Shown: positions 1 through 12,799 of the stretch, one piece after another
Layout of the letters: every line of letters begins with the position of its first letter
Position numbering within the stretch: the stretch's first letter is position 1
Position numbers and translations under genes: made by a program
Assembly: GCA_900618425.1 (NCBI GenBank)
Contig: UZAN01039371.1
Span: forward strand, 116,592-180,591
Length of the DNA stretch: 64,000 bases
Reading direction: 5' to 3'
From: Echinostoma caproni
Lineage: Eukaryota > Platyhelminthes > Trematoda > Plagiorchiida > Echinostomatidae
Notes under the pieces: model-generated
Database searches by the model: none
Told to the model about the DNA's origin: nothing
Seen by the model: only the letters and a program-made list of their open reading frames with translations

Positions 1-2940
1 ATTGGGAGTGGAAAAGTTCAAACGACAAGAGAGACTAGGCCAACGTTTGACTTGTCTAAGATACACACTATTTTTTCTGAGCGGGCTCGGTAAACGGATA
101 ATCTTGATAAAACTTAGAACTTATTTTAAGTACGGACTACAATATCCACTAGTAAAGAGTGTATTATCTCCAAAAGATATTGTATCTTACAATATTCTTC
201 GTATAACAGAAATAATTTTGGTTTTGTAGGCACCTAAGCTTAAAAGCTTAGACGTTGTTTTAGTAAAAACCGTAAAATGGAATTCCCAAGTTGGACGTTG
301 TCCTTTGACAGATTTCACTAGGTCACAATGCTAAGCTCACATTTCAAATTGGCATAGAAAAACAGAAAACGAACAAATATGTTTTCACCATTATTCTAAT
401 TATTGTTTACAATCATGTCACATAGAGATAAGTTTCTTTTGGTTGAGTATTTGGGATACCGGGAAGCGCAGAACAAGTTTCTGAAATTATAAATGAACCT
501 AATTGACTACATCTAAATATCGAGATTACAATGGACTCTCAAGCCATACACTAAATTTCCTCAAAATCGGCATGAGCAGAAGAGAAGAATAAACAGTTTG
601 TCGAAGGAATACATGAAAGGGCCAATATTTACAATTCTAGAGGTTAAATCGCTGAATTATAAACGTGGTCTTACTCGGACGTTCGTTGACCGAACAAAGC
701 ATATATGCACGAAAGACAAAAGTGAGCTCTCATCCCAAGACAGTTCCAGAAACCTTAACAAAAGACGCATACCCGGAAGTCGTCATTTTCTTATAGCGAG
801 AAACAGTGAAGTAAACTTTGCTGATCTCTGCAAAGCCAGAAGCCATTGCTATTAAGCACAGTAATCCAAAAATTACGAAAGAAACGTTTTCGTAAGGTCC
901 CCAATTGGGGAACTCGTGGTGAACTCAATTCAAAGATGATGACCAAAGCTGTATATTAAAAAGAAGCACTGAGATCGATAAATGCTCGAAACTTCTATGC
1001 AGCTGGCCCCAAAATCAGACAACAAGAACATCCACAGACGCCGCAAAAAATCTTTCGTCTCCGTACGCCAGCCCCAATCTGATCAACCGATTCTAATGTC
1101 TTTGCGGACAGTCCTATGTGTGTAGAACCGGGAGACAATTACGTAATTCGGTAGTTGAGTGTATTCCAACTGGGGTAAAATATCACACAAGTCCATCGAG
1201 GTCAGGTCAGCTGCATACTATAAAACCCCGTTTTAAGCTCGAAATCTTTTGGTGACGCAAAAACAGGCTGACCAACAACGGCGTTTCGGATTGTCTACAT
1301 GTTCCCTGTCGTGAGTTTGCTGAGGCGGTTGAAACATAACCAATAGTTTGCTGTTTCTTACTTTGGAGAAATAGGTTTCATTCTACTGCGCCCCATTTTA
1401 TAGGTAATAGTTTTGTGGCATTTTGATTTAATTTTCTGCTACGTTAAAGTCTCGTGAAAACACTGCGTTTTTTGCCGTATGCATTACGTTAGGATGGAGC
1501 AAAATATCTTCTGAATGGTGCAATTTGATCTATTTTTCATGCAAGTCACTCGATCTCTCCATAAATCAAACCAAATATATTGTGGAGTACTTCCCATTTA
1601 AGTCTCTGGTTTCATTCGCAGCTTACTAGCCTGTATTACTCAGCTGACCTGCGATGCGAAACATGATGCGTAATCAGCTGATTTGAGTTTTTTAAGTGTC
1701 CATACGGTTGTTTTATGCTATAACGGCAATATATTGCAATGCACCGGTGGACATTACGTTTGCAAACGCCTTTCTGTTATCATTGTATTGCGGTCGGATT
1801 TGTACTTCACACACACTTTGGTCCGTTTAAGAGATTGGTATCTAATCTGGCACTTCATACCCCGTTTGGTCTTGGTTCACACATCTCGGATGCCCAATGC
1901 GCCACAGTCTGATGAGGCCAGGGACACACGCGACCAAGTTTGGTTTGCATCCAGTTGGCACGTGTTTGTTTGAGAACAGCATTTTACCGGTTCCTTAAAT
2001 GCCTTGGCTCCTGGGGCTCCGAAATCCGGATTTAGTCCCGGATATCGGGTTCGTTCAAACTAATATTGCTATTTATTGAAAATACAATCTCATACTTTGC
2101 TGAAAGTAGTACTGGAATCGACAGTTTCCCTGAGCTAAGCAATGAAAAAATACAAATGCGGAAATCACGCACAGTATTTCCATTAATAGTCGGGAGCAAG
2201 CTGAATTTCGAGACGGTTCGATCCATGTGCTATTTTGATACACAACTACAAAATTGATCAGCGCAGTTAAAAGCACTATTGATGCGCAGTTTTCAAACTG
2301 ATTATTGTTGATGGACTGGGTGCGGTACTCCATTGTTTTCGCGTTTTTTTTTCGGTCACTTTTGTGAGATTAAGACTGAGATTAATGGGGCCACTGGATA
2401 AATCCCTTCCTCGAACGAAAGGAAGAGTTGAGAAGGCGAATAACCACCACTTGGGTTATTCCAAAGTAGCGCTTACAACCAGCTTTTGATGGATCAGCTA
2501 AAATGAACAAGTAAATCTCTTTCAGTGAATAAAAAACTTCAATCTCTTAAGTTTCCCTCAGATATTTTCCTCATTCCCTCCAATGTACTTTCTAGTCGTT
2601 TCTACGTCGTCCCACAGATTCATTCTTCTGATTTTATTCAAAATTCTTCCTTCTGTTGATCAGTTGCATTTCATGCAGCTTTCCACATCAAGCGCTCTAT
2701 TGCACCTGCCCACCTTCTTCTAGAAAATGCTCAAAGCTGACCGATGCTTGAGTAGCACAATCACGTATTGACTGGAGCGTTGTCTTTTGATGTTTTTTTA
2801 TCTTGATCGGATCTAACAACCGGCTGATGAACCATTTTTGTTTCACCAAAAATCTGCAGTCCTTCACCCATCATCGAAAGGTTCGTGTCTTGGGCATTGT
2901 GCTATTTTGGTTTATTGTATCACTCCGTCGCTTTGATGGA
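1..2940. other. Gene-free AT-rich DNA at left edge
   Basis: Short open frames occur here but none has recognisable domains, a convincing start context or paired splice sites. No tandem repeat or mobile-element protein could be recognised. It may hold old repeats too decayed to name by eye. Confidence 0.5.
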
Positions 2941-3410
2941 TCTCCTAGTCATCACCATCCATCTAAGGCTGTTCACCAACAACATTTAGCAACAGCTGAG
3001 GCAGTGGCCACCCGTCTGTTTAAGCCATCGCTTTGTTCCCCAAAACGATTCGTTAAAGCACTTCAACTGCCATGGCCACTGAGTGAATTCAGTTGCATGA
3101 TTGGAGTTGACTCTTTCCATGACCCTTGCGATTGACCTCGTACCCCAAACCGCTGATGGTTAACCTTGACTCGGTCCAAATCCCTCTTGTGACTTGTTCC
3201 TTTCTCATTCACCCACCACTCCACTCTTGTTTGTAAACCAAACACAGACAACTAATTATATCTACCAATCCCATCCACATCCACACACACGTCAAATGTT
3301 ATGAAAATGTGATATGCCTTTTACATATTTTTAGGAGTATAGGCTAGCTGAGGAAGTTATCAAAAACGAGCTTGTTCGCTATTCCGTGTTTTGTCCTCAA
3401 ATGTTTGATA
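2941..3410 (+). mobile_element. Penelope-like element remnant, C-terminal end and 3' UTR
   Basis: The plus-strand frame contains LATAEAVATRLFKPSLC, then FVKALQLPWP near 3055-3080. This matches the C-terminal tail of the GIY-YIG protein seen at 58.44-58.54 kb (VAEAIAIRLLCPNLC, then LQLPW). A stretch at 3364-3400, cgagcttgttcgc onwards, resembles the 3' end of the Penelope-like copies at 4.8, 17.2 and 45.8 kb. The piece is 5'-truncated, lacks the reverse transcriptase and the nuclease core, and is not functional. The exact left edge is uncertain. Confidence 0.6.
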
Positions 3411-3962
3411 AACCTTTTCAACGTTTGAGCTGAAGATTTGACACAAATTTGATCCTATTCTCCTCATTCGTTCTGAGCTATTTGAACGATGAGGAAGATA
3501 ACTTGTTCACTTGCATGCAAATATTCTCACTTAGGTGTATAAACCATTAAAACGGAAGAGTAGAGAGTCTGCTAGATTTCACCGTGCGTCGAGGAATGTT
3601 CGTTTACTAACACCGAGAAACCACTTAGGAATCGATGCACCTGTTGACACGTTTTTCAACTTAAGAGATCCGTGTTTTGACAGTGTTTGTTGTACGTCAC
3701 ACTAGCTAAAAGTACACAATCATAAAAAGAAACAGTAGTCATGGTTTGTCAGTGCTGCTGATTACCATACAGAAAAGAAATTAGTTTTGTTTGTGGAAAA
3801 GAATCTAGGAAAGTCCCAACTCTATAGATAGCGAAGGTTTGGATTAGTCAGTTTTAGCTCGGTTTCTGTCTCTCACACACACCATGCTCTATTGATTATC
3901 TGTCGATGATCCAAACATTCACTGCCTAAATTGAGTGAACTATTCACACAAGTTGGTAACTG

Positions 3963-4180
3963 TTATTTGTGTGGTTCATGGTTAAGGCTGTTCACCCCAA
4001 GCACTGAGTGGGGTGGGGTGCGGTTTGAGTCCTGACAGGGACAGAACGCAGACGTAATGTTAACGAGTCCCAAACTGGACGAAATGGCTGTCTCGTGCTT
4101 TTCGTCGGTCCTCCAGATGATGTGAACAATGTTCTTGATTTGCTGGCCCGATTGCAGTGAGGGTCGTTGTGTCATGTTTA
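3963..4180 (+). mobile_element. tRNA-derived SINE with a hammerhead-like core (copy 1)
   Basis: A B-box-like GGTTTGAGTCC lies at 4022-4032. About 30 bases later come the parts of a hammerhead ribozyme: TTAACGA (4060-4066, consensus CUGANGA), helix II GTCC/GGAC (4067-4070 with 4077-4080) and GAAA (4081-4084). GGGACAG (4038-4044) can pair with CTGTCTC (4088-4094), with one G-T wobble, as a flanking helix. The segment aligns with the copy near 14.3 kb, which keeps the A-box end. Schistosome Sm-alpha SINEs are known to combine a tRNA-like promoter and a hammerhead; assigning this repeat to that type is inference. Two core bases are mutated, so cleavage is unlikely. Confidence 0.55.
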
Positions 4181-4244
4181 TTGGATTCGTCAGCCATGGT
4201 ATTCAAAGAAAAATCCATACTCCAATTACTAGAAGGACAAGGTT

Positions 4245-4815
4245 TCCAACTCATTCTATTTAAACTTATTCACTTGGTCCTGTGGAACAACACACAGACC
4301 GTACGGTCAGACGATTGCCTGAACGGATTCGTGCATGGCTGACCACCAGAACGATTAAGTCACTCACTATCGCTGTGGTTTTACACCAAGCTGAAACAAA
4401 TCACACTGCGGACCTGGCCGAGGTTTTCCGCCCCCTGTATGAAGTTCGTGAGTGATTATCAAGGCAAGTTAGTTGCCGAATGCTGGTCAAAACAGCAGCA
4501 GTGGACATTCGTCTACACACACCCACCATTTTTGTGTTTAAAACCAAATTGCACTAGCGTTAAAGCTTCCCTGGCCCATACACACCGTATCACCTGTAAT
4601 CTCAATGATCGGATGAGTGGACAAATAAATATGTAACCCTAGAGAATTTGATCCCCGGTCTCATGATGGAATCGTTTCTAGTAATATATGATTTTATTTT
4701 CAAAGACCATTTTATTCGCAAGTAGTGATATATATTGCGATGTGTTTGAATGAATACTAATCTCTTAAAATTAGCTTGTTCGTCACTCTGTTGTTTTTTT
4801 GCAAATGAGCCAAAC
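4245..4815 (+). mobile_element. Penelope-like element remnant (GIY-YIG domain C-terminal half plus 3' UTR)
   Basis: Frame-shifted plus-strand translations align with the nuclease of the 45 kb copy: LVLWNNT near 4274, VRSDDCLNGFVH (arginine/helix region), then a stretch ending TCNLNDRMSGQINM near 4590-4635. The 3' UTR is shared with 17.1 and 45.7 kb: a ccggtctcatgatg motif at about 4657, then gacca-ttttatt, then agcttgttcg at about 4772. Several frameshifts and stops break the reading frame. It is 5'-truncated with no reverse transcriptase. Confidence 0.7.
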
Positions 4816-7050
4816 TATGTACGTCTACAAAATGAGGCTCCAGGAGCCGAGGAGGCTTCACCAGCTACAATCGAATTGACTTCAATTCAGAAAATGATTT
4901 ACAATTAATGCCCAGTCAATTACTGACCGCTGCGAATCTTTGTCCCTGCCTCAATACTCAAAGCTGTCTTGAAGAAGGATAATTTTCCCGTTTTAGAATT
5001 AATTATGATTGTCGCGTTGCACAGCTCATCATTTCTTTCTGTTGAACGACTCCTAAATCGCCGGGCTTGAACGATAACGTTGCTTTTGTCCGTGCACTAA
5101 CTTGGCGAATTAAACTGTTTGTGACACTGATAATCCCATACAGTTTTCTGCTATACCTGTTTGAGAAAACTGTGAGTCTCTGATGTGCACAGGGAACATT
5201 GTAATCACAAACGTTTCTATTTGGTTCCACTTTTCTAAATGCTATTTTCAGCGAAAGGCGTACAGGTCAATTTTGGTTTCAATGTCGAACGAGATTCATC
5301 TTACTGAGAGAAAAGGAACTGAAAAAGTAGCTAGCACTGTACACGTGCTTTTGACAGGCCTACTTCCTCTTCACGGCCAATTATACACTGGAGAAGCATC
5401 GCAGTCAAGTTTAGCTTTTCTTAAGAGCGAGAACAGGCATGCTCAATGAACAGGTCGAATTCCATGGTTTTACGTTATCTTTTCAGTTGTGCGTAAAGAC
5501 TTCTGCGTTAGTACTCGCGCAAGTCATATTTTTCCCCATGTTCAATGTGAACAGCATGAAAAATGTCCCAAATAGTAATTAGATTATAAAATCTCTTTAC
5601 TATTTAAACATCAACGGGTGCAATTAATTGCGGTAAACCCAGATGAAAGCAGCGGTGTTCCATTTTTGTTATAACGCTTTTTTCTCTGCCAGTCCTACGT
5701 GACTACTATACGGTCAGGTCATGTATTCTCTTGGAGTAACTGATTAGAGTTGCTGTCCTATTGCCATCTCCCTGATTTACATCGCCCTTTTCACACCTGT
5801 GTTCCCACGCAATTATAAAGACTCTGGGTAATTGTGGAACACACGCGAATAATCCATCTACAATTGAACAGTTGAGGACAAAACACAAACGATGTTTACA
5901 ACAACTGTGACGATTGCACAACGACAAGTAAGGCAGAAAACAAGAACCACTGGGAACATTGCCTAATTTCCGGTTTTTTAGCCAATCCGCACGTAATCAC
6001 GCAATCAAACCGATGGTGGTGCTAGTTGTGATGCTAATCTGTGCTGCATGTTTTCCCGATACCAGATAAAATCTCTGACTGTACTGATGACCGGCAAAGT
6101 TGGAAACACACTGCTTGATTGCTCCCATATAATTTGGTCTGAATACGTTGCCTCTGTTGCCGGCCGTAATTCCGTTAAAATGGAAATGATTATCTTATCT
6201 TTGGTAAAAAAACTTTTTCACCAATTTTATGATAGCCAAAAGAAAACAAAAGCATAGTGGATGGTTTTCATCCCTAGATATCTTTTAATTACATCCCCTA
6301 ATTTTCTCTCATGCAGAAACCCAAATAGAGTACAACTACATAATTGGATCAGATATTTCAAATAAAATTTCAACTTATTGATTGGGTCTACCAATCGAAT
6401 TGCCAAATTTTATTTAGATCTGGTTGTTTATGTCCCGTTGATCGCGTTTCGAACAAAGAGTGAAAAGAGGTCCATACAACTGATAGTTACAATATGTACG
6501 TAACTGGATGCACCAAAAGGATGTGTACTACTTACAACGTTCAAATTCGCTTCTCTAGTTATTAGCCATCTAAAAACGGTTCAAACAATCACTGTTTCCT
6601 GTACTTTAGATTACCGTAGCTAGATTTTTGCAGTCCACAATTTATTGCATAATCCGATTTCAATTCTATTGCGGTAGGGTCTGCGATGTTGAAACCGAAT
6701 TCTCAAAAGTCATTCTCCATTCTTCCGGAGTGAATTCGAGTCACGTGAACCACTTCACTTTCGTCAATATTCATTCTCACGGAAAAAGTGGTTTCGATGA
6801 GCACGAATCTTGTCTGTATTTTTGGTTCCTGTTTTCTGAAGTTTGATTTAGTCGGACAGGGATGAAATGGACGAGGTAAATCACTGGGATTACCGAGGCA
6901 AGAAAACACGTTAAATATGTTCTTGAGGCACTCTTGGACACTCATAGAAATCGGTGTCAGTGTTTGACTTTATTAGGGTGTTCTAAAGGCTTGCGATTTC
7001 ATCCAATGCCATAGAACTATAGAAACGTGTTTTCTATAATCATGTTAGCA
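4816..7050. other. No recognisable gene or repeat
   Basis: Unique-looking AT-rich DNA with only short overlapping frames on both strands. A tiny hydrophobic peptide at 6013-6069 was considered and set aside. Confidence 0.5.
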
Positions 7051-7061
7051 TGATTTTGGTC

Positions 7062-7150
7062 GTCAATCTGCAAATTGGGATACTTGACTCTCTCAGCTTG
7101 GCAGTTTGCGGTTCGAGTCTCGGAGAGCGAACAAACAACACTAAAACGAC
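7062..7150 (+). repeat. tRNA-like (pol III B-box) remnant
   Basis: A perfect B-box-like GGTTCGAGTCT lies at 7110-7120, flanked by short complementary CTCTC and GAGAG runs. No complete A box or acceptor stem can be drawn, so this is not called a tRNA. It is probably the head of a decayed SINE; it could be chance. Confidence 0.3.
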
Positions 7151-8879
7151 CTGTCTTCAAGGACGTAAATTCACACAAATTGAAATCACCGTTGGCTGAA
7201 TAAGTGAGAGGCTTAGTGAGTGACTCGTGAACACACGGGAAAGAGAAAACAACCAATCGATAAAATGGCGTTTTGAAAGTAAAAGACTTCCCTGTATTTG
7301 GGAATGATTAGATGAAGATGATGCTATATCCAGCCACAACACAGTAGCTAGATTACTATGTTTTAGTCTGTTTTAACATTACTATGAGTGAGCGCAGTAG
7401 AAAAGCAACTATGAACCGCTTTACCGGCTACTGCGTCTCAAGACGGCTGTTTTGCTACTAAACCTCTATGTGAATCCGCAAACTGAAGTATAGTACAGTC
7501 GAATTTCACACGTTTGGCCAGACTTGAGAAAATTGAACAAATACTAGGTCAATATGGTATACCGCATCGGTGAAATTGACATCCTGGGAAACAGAGGAGC
7601 TCTCAAACATGTACATCAGATGGGAAGAAGACTAACCAAATTACGATATTTACAATAAAGTAGCAATCACTGGGGCATTCATCTGTTAATTCTCACATCC
7701 TGATGATTGCCTACCCGTTTCGTTGATTATTCATCTGTACTTATAGTGTCATACAAGCCTGCAGTCGACTGTTTCTGATAAAAGCATTTACCGAAAAAGG
7801 TTCATTCCTGATGTTTTGATCCAATGATTCCGGAAATATTCTAGAATCCAAATTTCCCTCTGCAACATATCGTATGAAGTTTGAATGGCGTTTGTATGTG
7901 AATCTTAATGCTCCTGTCAGAAATGTCGGTAGTCACTGGGTTGATTCTCATAGTTTTCTTTGTTTCCTAAGACATCTTCCACACAAAAGAGGAAAAGATA
8001 AAGATTTAAAAGAAAGCGATCTGCTGTTTCACAAGCTTATAGTTTCGGGTCCAATGTGTAGTTGGAAATGCGTCTCAACAGACTGGTTGGTCGTTTGTTT
8101 TGTAGGCCGATTTCGGCCAGGAAAAAAGTGTTGTCAAAACCTTCTGTGCACTCGTCTCTAAAACGGTTGCATAAATGTGTTTTTCTCTGATCCGCTCATG
8201 GAGGGACGCGCACGATAGCAGTGAACACTGACTAAAATCAAAATGAATTAGGCAGAGGTCTGCATCAGTGTTTAAAACAAAATCATTTGGAGCCAAACGT
8301 TTAAAAACTTGTACCTCCCAAGTCGTCAGTTATTGACGACAAGCAGATCAATAGGGACCAACAAAAAAAGGGTAGGTATCCAAGTGAATCAGAAACGTTT
8401 TATGGGACAGATGTACGAATGAACTCAATGTATTATAATTAAAAACGACAGATACGGCAGATTATCAAATATCTTCTCCATCGGACCGAATAGAAAATTG
8501 GTATTCCGCAACAAAAAAGACTTCAGAATATATTGATGAAAATAACGGACAACTGTTCCGTGACTTGAGGCAATCCGTGGACAGTTCGGTTAGGCAGCAA
8601 CAACAAGCCAGGCAGAGACACAAGTGTCATTTGGTTCAATGAGTAGATTTTGGAAACTGGGACGTTTTCTCGTACAATACAGAGTATATGCATGCCAATT
8701 AATGTCAATTTATCAACCCACATACATAATAATGATCTGAGAGTGTCAACTTTTTATAAATGTTTCTGTCACATAAAGGCTGAAAATGCCTTGGGCAATA
8801 TGTGAACTTGACCCCCAAAATATTATATTTGGAGCGTGCGGATTGTTGAATAGTAGTCAAATCTACTAAACAATAATTT
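7151..8879. other. No recognisable gene or repeat
   Basis: Short frames only. The 95-codon frame at 7874-8161 has no recognisable motif and its antisense is also open, so it is not called. Confidence 0.45.
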
Positions 8880-9135
8880 GATCAATTAACCTTGCCTTAG
8901 AAGTTCCTTCGATGGATTCCGGTGAATTCTGAGAAAAACCCTGTCGGGGCAGGCAACGTACATTCGAGCTGGTTGTAACTTGGATGGGTAATTCGAATGT
9001 AAAAAGATCAGTGCTATCGGTGTGGCCTTGTAGCTCAGATGGTGGAGCGTGCGTTGTACAAAAGCGTCGGCGGCGTCCATGTGTCGGTTCGAGTCTCACC
9101 GAGGCTTCTGAAATTTCATAACTGCTATACAAACT
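8880..9135 (+). mobile_element. SINE-like repeat with tRNA-like module (family B, copy 1)
   Basis: A tRNA-like module occupies about 9024-9107. GGCCTTG can pair with CGAGGCT as a 7-bp acceptor stem (two G-T pairs); the A box TAGCTCAGATGGTGG is at 9031-9045 and the B box GGTTCGAGTC at 9086-9095. Homology with the reverse complement of 34735-34985 continues roughly 140 bases upstream (for example GGTGAATTCT then AAAAACC, and AAAAGAT-AGTGCTATC) and about 30 bases downstream. This shared flank shows it is a dispersed repeat, not an isolated tRNA gene. Confidence 0.65.
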
Positions 9136-9139
9136 TCAA

Positions 9140-12100
9140 ATTCGACAAACAATAATTTGAATAGGTATTCCCTAATAACACTAGTTAAACGACAAGGAAT
9201 CACTTTCTCTGTCCTTGCTGGCTACGTTATTTTACCAAGGTACATGGGATAGTTGGCGGAGAAAATTCATTTTGAACACAATCTCCCCAGGAATCCGGTT
9301 CTCCGTGCACCAGTGATCTGGGAAGGATGCAGTCACAAAGTACAGTTCCGATGGGCCCTTGTTCACGGTGCCAACGTGTGTAACACTAATGAATCACGTT
9401 GTGAGGAAAAAATGAAAACAAAACGTACCTTTTACCTTGTGTCACACAAAATTTGCAACCAGCATTCCTACTCCCCAGATTCAAAATTGAGTTTATTCAG
9501 TTCCAATCCAACCGTTTGTATTTGAATGTAGTTCATAATTGTTGAAGACAGAAACATTTGAGCTATCCCGGGGATGATCGCTGGTGACCATCTCCGTCTC
9601 AATGGACTGGGGCAACTGCGATCTACCAGCCTTGTTGGTGAGCACAATTCGAAAATAACTGTCACACGGGTTGGAAATCAGAGGTAGATACGCGAAGTAG
9701 TAGGATAATAAAATGGGAATAACTGGGTACTTGTTGAGAAAATTAAACAAAATGTTAACTTCTCGCAACAATTATCTTCTTTAGCTCCTGATGGATAACG
9801 GAGTTATCACTTTTCAACGGACGTTCCGTCTTTATGCTTCCAACAGTCTTCAAAATGGATGACTCGTATGTTTTCCTCACGCATTAGACAAGCAGTAGGC
9901 ATCAACGTCCAATTAAATGATTGTAAATACCTCCAGCCTAGAACATACCTACGAATTAGCCTCGTTCTTGCTGATCACACATTATACAACAACATTAAAA
10001 GGATCTAGTCATGTTCAAAAAAAATTATTCAAATTGAAGGAGTTTTATGTAGAATAACTTGAATATCAGTGAATTACATCCTAGGTCTTTGATAACAGAT
10101 TGTTTTATTTGTTATTAGTGAACTTCCTTGTTAGTTTAATCTGTCCTGGAAATGTCTTGAGATTTGAAGAAAGTTCAGCCGTTCCAGATTTAACGCATTC
10201 GTACATTGTTGTCCAGTGATCTTCGCAGACCATTGACGTACATTTCAACCAATTTTAAATAGGTTTTACACATCAGAGGGAGCCACTTGACTATCACCTT
10301 CAAAGATTATAAAGAATAGAGGAATCGAGAAAGTCGTAATTTGTTTTGCACGCGGAAGTGACCAAATCTATTCAATTTTCAACCTCATTGATACAGATCT
10401 CGAATCGGTTTGGTCACCACGACCATCGAAAGTTGTTACAGAAGGCATATTCTAATAGTAAACAAAGATTTCTCTCTACCTTTAGTGTAAAATCTAAATA
10501 CAAGAAATAGGCGTAGCTGCTGCAAATAGGTTATATGAAACCATCAGTTTTCCAACCGAAATTGCTCAGAATTCTCCTATATCTCAACGAGGATTACTTG
10601 GGTTGCTTGGAATTATCCAGGTGCTCTCAATAGATCCAGCAGCTTTCATCTGTTGCCGTTCTCACTGTGGTCCTCTGATTCTGCTGCTTTCCATTTTTCT
10701 TTTTAGGAAACTAAATCTTTTCCACCGAATTCACTTAGAGACGATAATGAAGTATTCGGAAAGACCGTTTTGTTCTTAGTACTGGCCTCAGATGACATCC
10801 AGTTTTTGACATTCCCGTTGTAAATTACAGGTTCATCAATGACCAGCAATTACTAAGATAACCGTTATGCATTACCACTGCTGGTCTAAGAATTTTTATT
10901 TGTTTTTTTTTTACATATCCTTCTAAGTGCTTGCCAAGTTCACGTTCGAATTGTCACTTCTTATGAGGTGTCTTGATTAAGGAACTTTGAGTATGAAACA
11001 ATCAGCAAATGTTAAAAAAATGATTAGTAGATTGTGTGTGGGTGCCTGTCAAAAGAAGTTGATATTTCCTCCCAGTGAAAGTTGAAATGAATCGCCAAAC
11101 CTTTCTACGTCCTTTTCTTTACCTTTCTGATATTTGGTAGCTATAGCGAAAATATCAAAAATCCCACAATCATTTTCCGGCATTTCAGGTGTAATTTTTT
11201 TAAGCAATCCTATGGTAATCTTGCAGTTAATTGTTAATTAATGAGATTTTGTGCAACAAGTGATAATGCACGAAGTACATTTTGCGATTACGGATGTTCT
11301 GGGGTTTAGAGTCGCTATTCAATATCCTTAGTAAACTCATGGGTCAAAATAATTCTCAGTGACTAACGATCAAAAGTAATAATGCACAGTGCTTGGGATG
11401 CTTTTAACTGAGGAGCGACATAACAATGCTTTCAATGAATCTATAATTCGTAAACATGGATCACTTCTAGGTAAATTTATTTGATTTCATTAAGGCACGT
11501 TTGTTTTCTATGCTGTATCAATTACTGTGTCTATGTCAATCCTGTTGGTAAACACGCACAGTTTGTGTGTTCTTCGATTAATATGACCGGATACAATCTA
11601 TAGCTTCCCATCTTTTCCGGCCGTTGTTTTCCTAAAGTAGGTCGGATCCAGTTTCAAGCTACTATTATCCCCGCTCTCAGATATCATGATCTTACTGATA
11701 AGAATTTCTCATAGAAATACAATCCAACCTCCACAAGCCATTCCCTTAATACCAAGGTTAAAGGGATATCCGGATGTCCACCACTGCATCATATGTTTTG
11801 CATGCCATTCGGCCAACTGTTCTTTTGACTCCACTGCACTGCTTTCTTGTGAAAACAGAAAACAGGACTTGTGATTTGCGAAAACGTGATGCACATGATA
11901 GATGTAATAATATAACATAACACTCTGCCTTTTCGAAATCGTCACACTCCATTTCAATGCAACTGTGGCATTTCTACGATATTAGTCAAACAGGTTTAAA
12001 GTGTCGACCGTTAGTGAAGCTCCGAGAGAAACGTTCAAAGAGATTGATCCTTATTACAGTTCACGTAAATAAACGCTGTCAAAATGACGACTATTTACAA

Positions 12101-12755
12101 GGATGTATACACAGATGTATACCCGGTTAGCTGAGCCGTGAATTCGATCAGTGTATTGGCTAGACGATCAGAGTTGTTGTTCTCGTAACGTTATTTACTG
12201 GTCTGTTTTTCAACGGCACAAAATATTATGATCAAATTTTATTCTTTGAGCGTTTGTCATCGACGGATGTGAAATATCGGACAAGTTTCGAAACAGGATA
12301 CAGTAAATCGCATCGATCTCACATTTTGATGATTATCTGATAAGACCCACTTCGATTTCTCAGGACCGATGGGAAATGTGAAACAATGGAAAAACTAACC
12401 AGCAATGTTGTTGTCACAATGTTGGTGTGCTCGCGTATCGTTTGAGTAGCTTACGTACAGTTTCTCCCAGCTGATTTTATCTGACCTGATTAACCTGGAT
12501 TCACGTTCTAGTGTTTCTCTATTCACGAAATGGATAAAATATAAGCGGTGAGAAAAAGGACTGTTTTGTCTCGTTGATCTGTCTCAAGCGGGGATCCCGT
12601 TTCGCGCTCTCGATTGTTCGCCTGTGTTTGTTCGCATCTTCAATTTGTGACTTGTCCGAGTCAGTTTTGATTGTCCGTTCAAGATGAGGTGCGAAATCGA
12701 GTCCCGGAATTTACGGTGTGTGTCTGTCTGTCAGTATGTCTGAATGTGAGTGAAG
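9140..12755. other. No recognisable gene or repeat
   Basis: AT-rich DNA with few frames over 60 codons. Nothing resembles a transposon protein, and no paired splice sites around a conserved-looking frame were found. Confidence 0.45.
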
Positions 12756-12759
12756 GTAT

Positions 12760-12760
<1 letters not shown>

Positions 12761-12795
<35 letters not shown>
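12761..12795. repeat. (CA)n microsatellite
   Basis: An uninterrupted CA dinucleotide run of about 17.5 units, flanked by GT-rich decayed sequence (tgtctgtctgtcag to the left, tgtgtatgtc and gtgtgcgcgtg to the right). Confidence 0.97.
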
Positions 12796-12796
<1 letters not shown>

Positions 12797-12799
12797 GAC

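Noticed and set aside
6013..6069. 18-residue hydrophobic peptide after an ATG, signal-peptide-like
   Set aside because: Ends in a stop without a GT donor, so it cannot be a first exon as written.
9024..9107. A genuine tRNA gene
   Set aside because: The module is about 84 bases without a proper variable arm or anticodon stem, the T stem is mismatched, and its flanks are shared with two other copies, so it is a repeat.
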